NCBI RefSeq assembly: GCF_000275845.1
Contig: NW_006766925.1
Coordinates: 95,316 to 159,315, forward strand
Source: Dichomitus squalens LYAD-421 SS1
Taxonomy: Eukaryota > Basidiomycota > Agaricomycetes > Polyporales > Polyporaceae
Direction of reading: 5' to 3'
DNA: 64,000 bases
This document shows, piece by piece, positions 11,838-23,704 of the stretch. A program made the translations under genes and the position numbers. The notes beneath the pieces were generated by a model. It was given only the letters and a program-made list of their open reading frames with translations, had not been told where the DNA came from and searched no databases. Numbering within the stretch: position 1 is the first letter of the stretch; every line of letters begins with the position of its first letter.

Positions 11838-13515
11838 ATGTCGGCCGATTCAGAGACCCAGGCTGCCATAGCTGAGGCGAGGTATGTCTCAGCTCTTGTG
11901 GCATTTTGCTCTAGGTTCTGACCCAAGAGTTTAGGTCGTTATTTATCGGCAATTGTTATGGACTCGCTGTCCTCGGTATGTCCCCATCAAAGCCGCAATG
12001 AAGGCCCACACTAAAGTTCATCAACAAATCATGCCTATCTGCCAGCGTTATTTGTATACGATTACCTCATAACACTGGGAAGCGAGGTCACGCTGTTCTG
12101 GATGCCCCGTGAGGTCAACGGAGCCTCGATCCTCTTCGTGCTTACTCGATACATTACCCTTGCGACCGAAATTCTGAACGTGGCACCCTTTCCTGCTTCA
12201 TTCCACGTGAGCGATGGCCTGTGTCATCTGTAAACGTTAACCCAATACTAAAACCTCGGCAGGGGTAGAGTCCTCCACATCGACTCGAGTGGGAGGATGT
12301 GTATTCTGATGCCACTGCAGCACTGTTGTCATGATCATGGCTGCGGTCGTGATTAGAAGTTTGCAGTATCTTCCATGGGCTGGTACGTGCGACGTGTTCT
12401 GCTATGCATGTACAATCTGGGACACCGCCCTTTTCTACAGCGTTCTCCGCACTCAGAGTGTACGCCTTGTGCCCGGGGCCATACAGATTCTTGATAGCAG
12501 CAATCGTGCTTCCCCTCTCGTTGGTCCCCCTACTTATCAATATGCTGGTACGTGCTAGAATTCTGAATCATCACAAGCGACCTTGCTTGATAGGCCTTTT
12601 TGCCCCAGGTTAATCTGCACTGGGTACACTATCTCGATGATCCACAAGGCGGTGTTATTGTTGTTGATATGTTATCACCAAGCGTGAATCTGAAGTTAGT
12701 GAGCGCACAACTATCTCTCTTCACCCCACATATCTGACACCGCAGGTCGCAGGCGTATGCTAAGGTCTTCTAGTACTCTTCGTCCGATATATCTACTAAC
12801 TCCGACTATCTCCTAGTCATCATCGCAAGCCGGGCCTCCCTGGTTCTCGCCGATCTATTGGTTCTCTGTGTTACTTGGTATCAAACATACGAGACTGTCA
12901 AAGTGTCCCGGCGCGATCTGGCTGACTCGGCCAAACCGACCTTTGCAAGTACACTTCTTCGTGATGGTTAGTCGTCTAATCTAGTATTTGTCGTATGCAC
13001 TGCTCAAGTGATCTACTTATAGGAACGATTTACTTCTTGTCAGTGAAGTTGAAGGTCCCTTCTCTCTCTCATCCGTTCAGCAGCTCAATATATCACGTCG
13101 GACAGGACACTACTGATGCTGAATGTCCTTCATATGATATTCAGTCTAACATCGGTGAGCGGGTAGCGGAGCGAGGCAAGAAGTTACTCTGACATCAGTG
13201 TGACATTGAATCAGATCGGCAGCAACAATGTATTCGATCTAGCAAGCGTCATACCCTATTTCGAGGAACCGTACGTGCATCTACTATCTCGTGATGAAAC
13301 CCGATTCCATGAGTGTACACAGTTTGACCTCAATTCTTACGTCGAGATTCCTCGTCAACCTGCAGCAGGTCAAACACAGGCTCGCAGGGTCTTCCCGGTC
13401 TCTGTCCCAAATGTCGGAACCCGCATTTCAGCCGCAAGCATCAAGAAACATGAACAGGTTCATTGGGTCCCTAGGAGCTCAGCTCTCGTTCGACGAGGAG
13501 GAAAGTGATATATAG
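11838..13515 (+). CDS. DUF6533 domain membrane protein
   Basis: Multi-exon gene starting MSADSETQAAIAEAR. The first exons, 11838-11881, 11935-11975 and 12046-12206, join to read AVLALFVYDYLITLGSEVTL and then the LFVLTRYITLATEI helix. This is the N-terminal signature of the basidiomycete DUF6533 family. Further family landmarks follow: LQYLPWAAFSALRVYALCPG across an intron at about 12385, RASLVLADLLVLCVTWYQTY, LLRDGTIYF, and the last-exon motif PLTSILTSRFLVNLQQV, ending in a tail at 13513-13515. The family has about seven membrane helices, and its function is unknown. It is expanded in mushroom-forming fungi. Exons between about 12207 and 13290 are only partly resolved by eye, and the segment after TIYF looks less conserved than usual, so partial decay is possible. 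The family call is good; the exact model is uncertain. Confidence 0.72.
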
Positions 13516-14103
13516 GCGGAGTCTTAATATGGTGTCTCGATATATTCCGTGAGGGCCGCCTGTGTAGTCAATCTGTGTTTTCTTGTGACCGTATATTGCC
13601 GAGCTGTAACTAGCGAAACATCGAGTGCACTGCTCGAGTTCTTTTCATCGTCTTCATCCTCATGTACGTGGCAGTGTTGGTCTGTCCAATAAACTCTTCT
13701 TATCCCCTTCTAGCTAGCGCACGGAAGGCACCTCAACAACGCATGCCTACAGCGACAATTCGCCCTTACTACTCAGACTTCGTCTTGCAGGCCCGTGATG
13801 GAAATCAAAGGAGAAACAAATGATTTAAAGCAGCTCACTACGGACATGAACATATCCGTCATCGGCTCAGGTGTAATCATTTGAACCGAGACATTACAAC
13901 CGAGTGGCAGCACGATACTCATATTTTACTCATCCTTACAATCTAGACACCTCCAACGGCCATGGACCACCGAAAGGAGAATCGCTATGACGCCACCGAG
14001 GTCTCGAGAGTGATATCAGACGATAGAACACTGGCGAAAACACGGAGTCGGTTAGTACATAATATGCAAGCAGGATGCATCCGGTCGGAAGACAAACACA
14101 TAC
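13516..14103. other. Convergent intergenic region
   Basis: 588 nt between the stop codons of the DUF6533 gene (+) and the small minus-strand gene. No gene was seen; it probably contains both 3' UTRs. Confidence 0.55.
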
Positions 14104-14563
14104 CTAGTTTCCCGTCGGTTCTCCTTCCTCCTCGAATTCTTCTCCTGAGATCTCCGACACGGTATCGTAACCCTCTTCATCGGCAGCCCTGGCAGTCCTC
14201 GAGCGCGTAGACTTCTGAGGATTCAGGTTCACGGACCCGTCCCGATAGATATGAACTCTGTTGCCACCAATCCTGCGGTTGTACCGGACGGTAATATGGT
14301 CCTTCGTGTCATTGTCGTTGAAGTGCCACCATCGACCGCTAGAGCTGTCAGAATCCGTTTCGGAAATATGTTGAATATCAGTGTCTGAATCAACGAAGGA
14401 AGGCTAGGAGAACGAGTGGACGGACGACGTACGAGTAGACGATTGCCTCGGTTGAGCTCTTGAGGTCTGAGTACTTCTTCCAAGCGGCGGTACAGAGTGT
14501 AGTGATATTCGGCTGCTCGGCTGGTAGCAGAGTCGCGGGTCTGAACTCCATTCTTAAGGACAT
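14104..14563 (-). CDS. Small hypothetical protein with acidic C-terminus
   Basis: Two exons can be read. The first starts MSLRMEFRPATLLPAEQPN at 14563 and runs to a GTACGT donor after EAIVYS. The second contains GRWWHFNDNDTKDHITVRY, RIGGNRVHIYRDGSVNLN and an acidic tail ending EEEGEPTGN, with the stop at 14104-14106. The first obvious acceptor (ttcag) is out of frame. A later one (ctgacag) restores phase, giving a protein of roughly 120 residues. No membrane segment, signal peptide or known domain was recognised. The pattern of W, H, D/N and Y/R residues in the second exon looks coding, and the splice signals are good. Function is unknown. An upstream in-frame ATG at 14707 would add 48 residues and cannot be excluded. 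Confidence 0.5.
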
Positions 14564-15889
14564 GATGAACGAAAGAGGATGAGGGTTCTGATGGCTCGAT
14601 TTGTAGGTGTGGGGGTAGTATGTGCGGGGTGGTGAATCGATGTGGGGCATGATTAAATACTCATGGGGCTCGGCGGGTACCGAAGAATTCCCTCCGTGAA
14701 TTTGCAACGCGAATGAGCCTTGTCAAGGAAGCTGGTTCATTATTGGCATACAACTATTGCAGATGCCGGAACTACATTGTACCGGTGTGCGCTGAGCTCG
14801 ATCTCCGCCGCCGCGTACGTGTACATGCAGCACCTTATGACGTTCATGCTTGCATGGAAGTGTCCAAAAATGTGCTGTCTGGACCTCTAGCGCACAGGTC
14901 GTGCACAATCATAGTACCTCATAGTACTCGCATGTGACGTGGGGCAAGTACAGTGCAGAGTTCGAAGAATTGAAGGTGTAAGTGGAAGCATGCAAACGTC
15001 AATTGGATCGACTGGCAGTTCCGCATGACCCGTGAAGTTGGTGCCTCGATTCAGACCATCCCTGATAACGAGCCTTCATCATGTCGGTCTATAGACACAT
15101 AGCGCGTCATGCTCGGTCCTGCCTCATTTGAGTGCCGACTCTCATGCGCCTGAGAACTCGCAATATCACTTCACTATGCAGCTCGTCCCAGCGCTATCTT
15201 TTGATCAGAGGCTCACAACGGGGGTGACCCACACGCTCCGCTCAGTGTAAATGCTTGGCAACCATACCTGTTGAGTGTTGCATCCTCTTCGCTCCTCCTT
15301 AGCAGATAGACACACTCCACACTGGTCGATCATCTACAGGCTTATCGGCCTATTTGTGGCGGTGGTTGAGGTTCTTGGGTCACCCAACCTGGTTCACTCA
15401 CGACAGCGAACCATGAGCGCCTTATTGCGCAGAGGACTTCCAAATCATGCCTCACGTCGTTCAAGACGAACGCACGGAAGATTATTGTGAGACGCTCTAC
15501 AGTGACGCGCATCGCTCCTTCGCCTCGCTGCGCACGGTCAAGGCGCTATGCGCAGTACTTGTAGGTAACGCCCGGAGTCCATCTGCGTCATACCCCACCC
15601 CCCCTGCCCGCGCACTCGGGGCAGTTGTCAAAAACAGGACCTCACGGAAGAGTCGGTATGGCATCCGTGCGAGGAAGGCGGACGGGGTGACCAGATTCGA
15701 AGCCGAACCTCCGGAGGGGAGGGGGATCTCACGTGCGTGAGTCGGCATAGGTCTATCCAGCCTAGCTCCATACAACGTCGGCTGGAAGGACGTCTGCCAA
15801 CGCCCGTCAGCGAGTTCCGTCTTGATCTCAGGCCGGTCCAGATCAATTTCCGTGGATCACATCGCGAGCCTGAGCTGTGTGCGTAGGAT
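14564..15889. other. Intergenic region, possible faint continuation of the condensin relic at its right end
   Basis: No gene was recognised. From about 15640 to 15720 there is weak resemblance to condensin exon 3 (near 9330-9380), which may extend the relic that starts clearly at about 15890. Confidence 0.4.
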
Positions 15890-16775
15890 GGGGGCTCACC
15901 TTCGTCTTCCCGGAGACCCGGAGCTGGGAAAGACCCGGGACGGCTGAGAAGCCTACGTCTGGCTCCCTGTCCCGTAAGTCGTCGATAAGGGCGGTGCGGG
16001 GCTCTGCGTAGAGGTCTTCGTTGTGAGTCGGCACAATCAGGCTGGGTCAGTCAAAGAACAAAATATCTCAATCTCACTATTTCGGAGAGATTGAACATTG
16101 CCTCCGCTGTGCACCAGTGGAGGATGCGCATCCTGACGACCTTGTCCTGACGAATAATATGCGCAAGAGGACAGGGAAAGTGTCCTCTATACAGGCCACG
16201 CTCCTTGAGATATCCGGGTTCTAGGATTCGACCCACATCAGTCAAACACTACACAAGGGACTGTCCTTAGCTAGCTGACGAATGAGACCGCACGCACATG
16301 ATGTCCGCTATGGGAGCAGAGGCGCACCAATTGCTACTCCACAAAAGGCGAGACGCACATAGGAGACAGAAGGTCACCCATGCGACGACGAAAGCGGTTG
16401 CCCAAGAACATCTCACCTAATGATACCGCCGTACCAGAGATAAAGAGGCCCTTTTTTCTGCTCTCCACAGCTTCCTCCAGACAAATCTGCAACACTGCTC
16501 ATTTAGCATCTCATCGCGAAAGTAGCGAAGGGACTTACTTTGCTCCAGCGTGAACTTGGTGTAGGCTCCCGCGGATTTCACGGCTCCGTCCGCCTAAAGG
16601 ACGCAGTTCTTCAAAGACGGAGAACGCGGAAACATCTTGAAGTGCATCCCAAAAGGCCTTCTCTCTCGCGAGCTTGTTGCTCAAGTCATTCTGTGCGGGT
16701 TGACTTGGCTTGCCGGTTCTCCATGCAAGGTTTGCACGGAAACGCTACGTAGTCTTGCTCGTGATTGGCGAGTAA
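15890..16775 (-). pseudogene. Decayed copy of condensin subunit exons 1-3
   Basis: The segment aligns by eye, in the same orientation and order, with 9488-10255 of the intact condensin gene. 16741-16775 and 16545-16720 match exon 1, including the exon 1 donor context (gggacttactttgctcc against aggacttactcttctcc). 16080-16150 matches exon 2 (translated, DKVVRMRILHW against DKVVRMRVLQC). 15905-16020 matches the start of exon 3 (EDLYAEPRTALIDDLRDREP against EDLYAELRAALLDRLRDKEP). Stops and indels interrupt the frame, and no start or full ORF remains. Because an intron boundary is conserved, this is a DNA-level duplication and not a retrocopy. Only the 5' quarter of the gene is represented. Confidence 0.8.
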
Positions 16776-17659
16776 CCTATGTACAACAACGGCGGTTATA
16801 ACCCGAAGGAGGATCGGGCCATGATGGTTTAAAACCTCCCTTTCCCCCTCCACGTGATGACAACCGTGCTTGTCCAGAGTTGTCTGTGCACACATCCGGG
16901 GTGGCTCTTCCATTGCCAGCGTCGTACCGCTCGGGTTCCTTTCCCGCCCTCTTCCCGCCGTGTACGGCTGTTCTGTGAGCTAGTTTGCGCTCTCCTTGCC
17001 TGTAGAACCCCTCTCCTCCTTCCTGCGCTCTGCCCGCCTCCCGCCGTCCTGCTCTCTCCAGGGACGATGTCGCGCCAACAGCGCATCAGAATTTGATGCG
17101 CTCCTCATGGTACCTACGCGCTTACCATCAGCGCCGTTTCTCTGTTGATATCCCCCTCCCGTCTTGTCCTACGTGACTGCCGCCGCCGCCTCCCTACGTC
17201 CCGCCACAGACCCGCTCGCCTTAAGGCATGCTATATGCTTGCATACTACGTACTCGTTGCTTTGGTTTTTCCCCTCTTCCGGCCGTCATGGGCAGGACCC
17301 TCGACCTCGCCGCCCGCGCCCGCGCGTTGCTCGGCTGCTCTCTTTCTGCATGCGGTAGGTAGGTTTGAAACCGTCAAGGCCAGATTGCCCTTCAGGTAAA
17401 AACCGCCGTTGTAGTCTCTACGATTGGCGGGGGCGTTGTGGACCTCGTCGAGGGGCGCTATAGAGGGGTATCCTTCCGGTCTTCGACATCTAGGAGTTCA
17501 ATGGCATCAGAGCTATAGGCCGCACTACAGGGTAGCATCGAAGCCAGCAGCTGGAACGAACCACCCATGCAGGAACTCGGCCGCAGATGCAACCTTTCAG
17601 AGGCATTACATGCGAAATGGACCCGAAGAGCACTTCAAGGATCTGGGGCTCGGCTTGGC
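16776..17659. other. Intergenic region between condensin relics
   Basis: No gene supported. C-rich ORFs at 16854-17400 look like composition artefacts, without domains or convincing splice sites. Confidence 0.5.
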
Positions 17660-17820
17660 CAGCTTCGACGGTAGACTCTTCCGAGATCGCGAGCTTTTCA
17701 AACGCTCTATGGCGTACCTGCGCGCGCTAGACTCCGTGCATAGATCCCTGGGTTCCTCAAAGACATCTTTGCTGCGCGAAAGCGTGAGTTAGGTTGAGGT
17801 CCTCATAGAGCGTAGATCAC
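17660..17820 (-). pseudogene. Second, more decayed fragment of condensin exon 3
   Basis: A short stretch resembles 9488-9605 of the condensin gene in the same orientation. Shared blocks include tccgagatcgcgagcttt near 17680, a gcgtacctgcgcgcgctaga-like block near 17712, gctgcgcgaaagcgtgag near 17770 and gaggtcctc near 17798. It represents the same part of the gene as 15905-16020, so it is a second copy and not a continuation of the first relic. The similarity is patchy, and the reading frame is broken. Confidence 0.5.
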
Positions 17821-18173
17821 TGGTGTGGTCAAACTGTCAATGGCCTCATCCTGACCATCTTCGGACACTCTCAAAGCGCACGACATTGTATCATCAGTGA
17901 TACCCACAAATACCATATCTTCTATTTGGATAAGGATGATCTTGGCTGCGACTTAGCGTGACAGACGAGAACAAATGCGCAACAGGTTGAATGGCCTGTG
18001 GCGCGTCGGTGGTAGTGACGGCAAGGAAGAGGCGCCGAGCCGCGAGCCCACCGCGTTTTGGGAGCGTGAGGGCTCCGTTGCAGCCGCTGCCACATGGAAG
18101 CCTTTTCAACACATACGATGCGCCGCCATCTTGTTCTCGTCCACGTTGGCCCTCTTCTCTCGACTGTCTCCAA
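17821..18173. promoter_or_regulatory. Upstream region of the RING-finger gene
   Basis: 353 nt before the start codon at 18174. No distinct TATA box was found; the last 120 nt are pyrimidine-rich on the plus strand. Confidence 0.3.
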
Positions 18174-21100
18174 ATGTCCTCGTCACAGCCAGTAGAGTCC
18201 AACAACGCCTACCGACGGACGAACAGGCACGACGACCAAGTCCGCGTTGCCCCCTACTTGACCCATGTCGTCACCCATCACGGCCAGCTCACCCTCATCC
18301 CGCCCCAGAATGCAGGCAGGATAAGGAAGCCGGGGAAGAAGAAGAAGCAGTCCGGCAGCAGGAATCCGCTTGACGACGAGGAGCCTCGCTTCACCACTGC
18401 CGTCCCCCTCTCGTCTTCTCGCAAGCTCCATCCTGCTCCCGCTCAAATACGCACTCGGAAACATGCCATCTCGACACCATCACCAGTATCTGCGTCTCCT
18501 ACCGCCCCGGCGTCCTCGTCGCGCAGATTTGACCCCATTGTAGACGGTGCGTGTGGCCCTCCATCGTTTCGTCGCCGTACACTGATCCTCTAGCGTGTCA
18601 TAGACCAGTCAATACCAGATTATCCTCCGCCCTCATTCGAGGATGCCATCGCGGCCCCATACCTGCCCCCACACCTGTCCGCGCCTGTGACGAGAGACTC
18701 GTTGCAGTCTCAGCCCTGGTCGCATGACGCTGTCCCCATCGATCCGTCGTCTGCGTACACACAGTACCAGCGTTCCATGACGTCGAGCGTGTCTTCCCTG
18801 CCCGCTCCGACTTCCGTTGTTGCCGTGACGCCTACTACGATCTACGCCTCACCCGCGCCGTCGCAGTTCGAGGGTTCTCCCGCGCCTACAGAGGCACCAC
18901 TTGCTAGGTCGGTCGATCTTCATCCTCTCTCAGATTCTCCTTGCAGCCGATCCTCACGTCCCGGACCACCGCCCTTATCGTCTCCATCAACCACCACATT
19001 ACTATCTGTGGCGACGCCTGTCACGACCACAACCGCCTTGTCCTACGCTACGGCTGCGTCAGAATCTTCTACCAATTTCTCCGACACGCCTCTACTGCGT
19101 CCCCCGCAGCGGAGGTCTATCCCACATTCATCTCTCGGGCAATCACCACTTGTCGACCCAGCATTGCAGCCTCGTGATCGCTCGCCGAATGCGGCGCCTT
19201 ACCGCTTGACGTCTCCCTCGACCACCACCCTGCTCTCAGCCCACCATGCTGTCCGTGATTCCCCTGCTGCCTCCGAGGCTTCTCCTGTCACCTATCTTTC
19301 TGGTTCTTCTCAAGCTTCGCCTACCCTCTCGGAAATCTCTCTGCCTTCACCTCGTCCTAGACAGCAACAATCCCACTACTCGCTCCCTCTTCTCCGTTCT
19401 CAGCCGTCTGAGTTCTCACTACCTTCACAGCACCGCGCATATACCGAACCGCTCTCCGCGCCCACCCCCGACGTTTCCCCGCCCGCTTCTCCGTCTTCTC
19501 CCACCAGGACTTCTATTGCGACTACGACCGACGTGTTCGAAGAATTCACCTGGGATCCGAGGCAACGCTGGTCCGCGGATCGCCGTCTGGGACTCTCACT
19601 CGAGGAGCGTGTCGAGCGTGAGTTCCAGCGAAGGAACACTGAAGAAGCCCTCACCGCTTTCGGCGGCGCCAACGGCCCCAGCACGAACACCCGCCAGTGC
19701 CACCACTCCGGCACGCTCCGGTCGCTCGAGTGCGGGGACATCGAGAGCATCGACGAGGTCAGCGAAGACGGTGACGGCGACGACAGCTTCACCTTCAACC
19801 AGAGCGAGAACGACGTATCCGAGGAGGAACGCGACTACGACGCGGACTCGGCCCACACGCACGTACACGCGCGGCGCAGCCCCCTGCCATCGAAAGGGAA
19901 GTCGCCCTACCTCGAGCTGTCGGCGAAGGGAAAAGGCATGTCGCGCTCTAAGTCGCTGCTGCTGATGCGCAGCCCGAAGAGCCAGAGTCCGGAGCCCGCG
20001 AGCCCGCCTGGCTCGCCGCTGTCCCCGAGCTCGTCGGGGTTCTTCAAGCTGCCGATGGCGTTGGCGAGTAGCATGACGCTGTCGTTCTCGAATGCCCTTG
20101 GCGGGAAGGATAGGGATGGGATGACGGATAAGAGCTTCTCGGCTCCGCCGTATCCGACCAAGTCGCTGAAGCGGAGGGAGAGCTTCGGCGTGAAGAGACT
20201 ATTCAGCGGGCTCAAGGGGAAAGAGAAGGAGCGGGAGCACAACCGGTCGCAGTCCCTCCCAGCTGCGGCCTTGACGTCCAACGTGAACTTGAACGCGAGT
20301 TTCGTATCTTCGTCCGATTCGTCTTCAACATCGGAGTCTATCGATGGTTGGGAAGTCGTCAGTGTCGAGGCCGAGTCGGTGCATTCGGTTCAGTCGGTCC
20401 AGTCGTCGACTACTCCGACCTCTCCTGCACGCTCCAACCCAGACGCTCGAACGTCGTCACCGACGAGCTCACTCTCGTCTCCCACCACGGAGACTGCACG
20501 TTCCGCCTTCCTCAACCGTCCAGTGCGTCATCGTCCTGCACTACTCGACAGCCCGACGACGACTACTTCTCCGTTGCCACCGCCCATGCAACATGCACCA
20601 ACCGCAACGACCCCGGTTACCCCATCTGCCGTCTCGCGTCCGTACCCGCCAGAGAAGTCGCCTCTTCGAATGCTCGTAGGTGTGCAGCCACCACGACAGC
20701 AGCGTATACAGACTACCCCGGTGCCCACCATCGCGCATCCAATGACTGCGCCCTCGCTCCAGACGACGCGTGCGCCTCTTGCGCCCTTGCCTCCTCCAAC
20801 GCCCACAACACCAACAACGTTGCGCACCGTTAAGCCGTCACCTTCCGTCATATGGAAGGTGCCCTCTCCTGTCTTGCGCTCACCCTTATCTCAGACGCCT
20901 ACATCTGCATCCCCTGTCCACTTGTCTCCCTTGTCTTCTCAACCCACTCCCGCGGGGCCTCCACATCCTCCGCTATACGCGCAATCATCCTCACAACCCC
21001 CACATCCAACCGTCCTTCCATCTGCGAAACATTCTGCCATTACTGCGCTCACGCGAAGCGAGAAGAACGCCCACAAACACTACTCAGCGCCGCTGCCCGC

Positions 21101-22871
21101 CATGGCGACGATGGCGATGTCGCGCGAGTTCGCTGCACACCCGATGCAACGTTGTCCTAGTCCCATCCCAATATCGCCTGTGTCACCCGCGAGTCCTGCG
21201 GCCCCTGCTTCCCCTGCCTCGCCCGTGAGTCCAACCTCACCCGCGAGTCCCGCAAGTCCAAGCGGCGAAGCGCCTACACATCTGCGGAGGAGACGCGCGG
21301 TGACTCCGCCGCCTTCGCATCGGATGGCCATGCTCCAGTGCGACACGGACCTCCATGTCGGTGTAGACGCAGACGAGCAAGAGCCGGAGAGCGCGCATGA
21401 GCCGGCTACTATCGAGCAGCTGATCGACTCTGCATCCGGGTCTGACACACCTCGCGGCGGACGCATGTCTCCCATCCCAGCGTCCCCCGTCAGCCCTGTG
21501 ACTCCTGTGACTCCTGTTATTCCCGTAACCCCGGCGATACCTGGGTCGGCGACGTCCACACCAACGACGCCAACGTTCCCACTTGCAGGATCTAGCACGC
21601 CTGGGGGCCACTATCGGGGGAGGCCACTCCCTCAGGTCCCCATGGAGCAGCACGAGGAGGCGGTCCCGGTAAAGAGGGTTCCAGACGAGTATCCGTACCC
21701 TGTGAAGAGGGTACCGGAGGTGTATGCGCGGGAGGCACCACCGCCGCCTCCGCCATCGGTGACTGTGGTGGTCCCGAATATGGTCTCGCCGCCGGTTATG
21801 GGAGCTTCACTGGCTCCGCCTCCGCCTCTGCGTGCTTCTCCGATTTCGCCGACACCTCCGCCGCCGCCACCGAGATCTCCTGCTCGTGCCGCTCCTCCGC
21901 GTGTAGTGCTGCCTCCGCCCGGCACGACCTCGGCGACTCCTGCTGCTGCTGTTCCACCTCCGCCTTCCATCTCGGCTGCGCGTGCTGACGGTGTTCCTCC
22001 CCCACCTCCGCTTCCTGCTGCAAGCTACCCCGCGATCACGATCTCGCCCCCACCGGGACCTTCAGAGTCTTCCATACTCACGGTACCCTCTGCGCCGCCG
22101 CCAATGGAGCGATCCACGTCGGGGAGAAGCATCTTGGAGGACGAAGACCCTGTTCCTAGGCCCGAGTTCCTCGAGGTGACGGATCTGGACTTGCTCGCGT
22201 CGCGTGCGACGGAGGGCGGCGAGGATGGAAGCAATTACGATGTATGTCCTTTCTCGATACGCTGTGCACACAGGATTTTAACTGGTGTCCCTACTGTCCC
22301 AGGATCTCCTACGGCTTTCGGAAGTCTTGGGGTCAGTAGTAACTCCGATGCAGGTTGCATCGCCGGAGAAAATGCCGTTCACGGGCAAGGTTGAAGTAAC
22401 CCGGCGGCGTGTTTTAAAGGACGGACGCGTGAAGCTCAAACTGTCGCTCCTGGGCGTGTCGGTGGACAGGTGCGGAATCTGTATGTCGCAGTTCCGCCGC
22501 GACGAGCACGCGGCCCTGACGCCTGCATGCAAGCACTCGTAAGTGTCTATCTTACCTTTGTTTATCCTTATTTCCTATTTCCTGTTCCTATTCGTCTATA
22601 CCCTCCCCGTGTCCTTGCGTAGACCTGACACGGTTCATACCCCTTCATGCTGCCCCTTATACCCCGCTCATCATTGAAAGTATACCCTCTACTTCCCCAC
22701 TCCGCGTGCTTCAAGCTACATGCCCCTTGCAATTTCCGTCTTTCAAGAATTGATGTGATGCTCACGCAAAACATGTGTCTGCCCAGGTTCCATGAGGCTT
22801 GCCTGCAAAAGTGGCTGCGCGAGAGCCGCATGTGCCCCATATGCCGCATGCCGCTCTCCATGGACGAATGA
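18174..22871 (+). CDS. Large disordered protein with C-terminal RING-H2 finger (probable E3 ubiquitin ligase)
   Basis: Four exons: 18174-18546, 18604-22241, 22303-22538 and 22787-22871. They give 1443 residues with closed phases. About 1300 N-terminal residues are low complexity: Ser/Pro/Thr-rich, an acidic patch near residue 500, SPASPASPVSPTSP-like repeats near 21180-21260, PVTPVTPVIPVTP near 21485, and polyproline runs of PPPPPP type between 21730 and 22010. A PDYPPPSFEDAI motif follows the first intron. The last 50 residues are a RING-H2 domain: CGIC, then CKHSFHEAC, then CPIC, split by the last intron between the serine and phenylalanine codons of CKHSFH. RING-H2 domains recruit E2 enzymes, so E3 ligase activity is expected, with the proline-rich part likely binding SH3 or WW partners. 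The last intron (248 nt) is unusually long for this window. The substrate is unknown. Confidence 0.85.
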
Positions 22872-23704
22872 ACCCTATGGACGCGTTCTCGACTCGACTC
22901 TTCCATCACTACATTATATCGCCCCCTGCTATGATCCTTGGTCTCTCACGCAATCTCTCACTGGTTGGTCTCTCCGCACCCACATTGTATTCTTGGAGAA
23001 TTTGTAGCTTTACACACCGTCTATCCGCATACACAACCTCTTTTGATCCACATTCGCACTGTTGCCCATACACATCCCTGTCCATCCGTCACCTTTACCT
23101 CAATCCTCATGACTATGTAGGCTACCACATTTATCTCTAACTCCACGTCTCCGGCCATGACCGTCGATGTCTCTGGAATTTGTGGCTATTGTAGTACTGT
23201 TTCCCTTGGCTTCATCTTAGGCGCACGAAGATTCTCCTTACGTTCAACTCAAACAAAGGGGCAGCGTTCAAAGAGCAGTTCCTTCGTCTCTGGCAAGTCT
23301 AGATTCTGGCATCCTCATTACTGAAGTAGGTACACTGCGTGTAGTGAACGTCCGCGGGCGGTTTTTGTTAGCGTTCGGTCTAGACACTGATAGAAATGTC
23401 AACTCAGGACACATATTGTCTCCCATCTCCTTCAGGACCGCACGCATGTACCGCCGGGCGTGTGTGCGGTATACTGTGACTTCCAACACCAAAAAGGCCC
23501 GAGGTCATCAAAGCGCAGTCTGACGGGAACCTACGAAGAGACGTCACCCTCGGGCAGCAGTGCATCTCTCGCGGTAGCTCTCAGGCGGCGATACGTCCTT
23601 TCTGAGCATTCGAGATGGGAGGCCATCATGTCAAGTAAAGTAGAACTACACAAGCATATATACACAACAACAGCTACGAACCACGGGCAGGTGTGGTCCT
23701 GCAA
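22872..23704. other. Convergent intergenic region
   Basis: 833 nt between the RING gene stop (+) and the P-type ATPase stop (-). AT content is higher than in the exons, as expected of 3' UTRs. No gene was seen. Confidence 0.6.

Noticed and set aside
14380..14420. 37-nt intron as the natural acceptor choice in the small gene at 14.1-14.6 kb
   Set aside because: The donor is weak and the intron shorter than others in the window. The longer intron ending in ctgacag keeps phase with a GTACGT donor.
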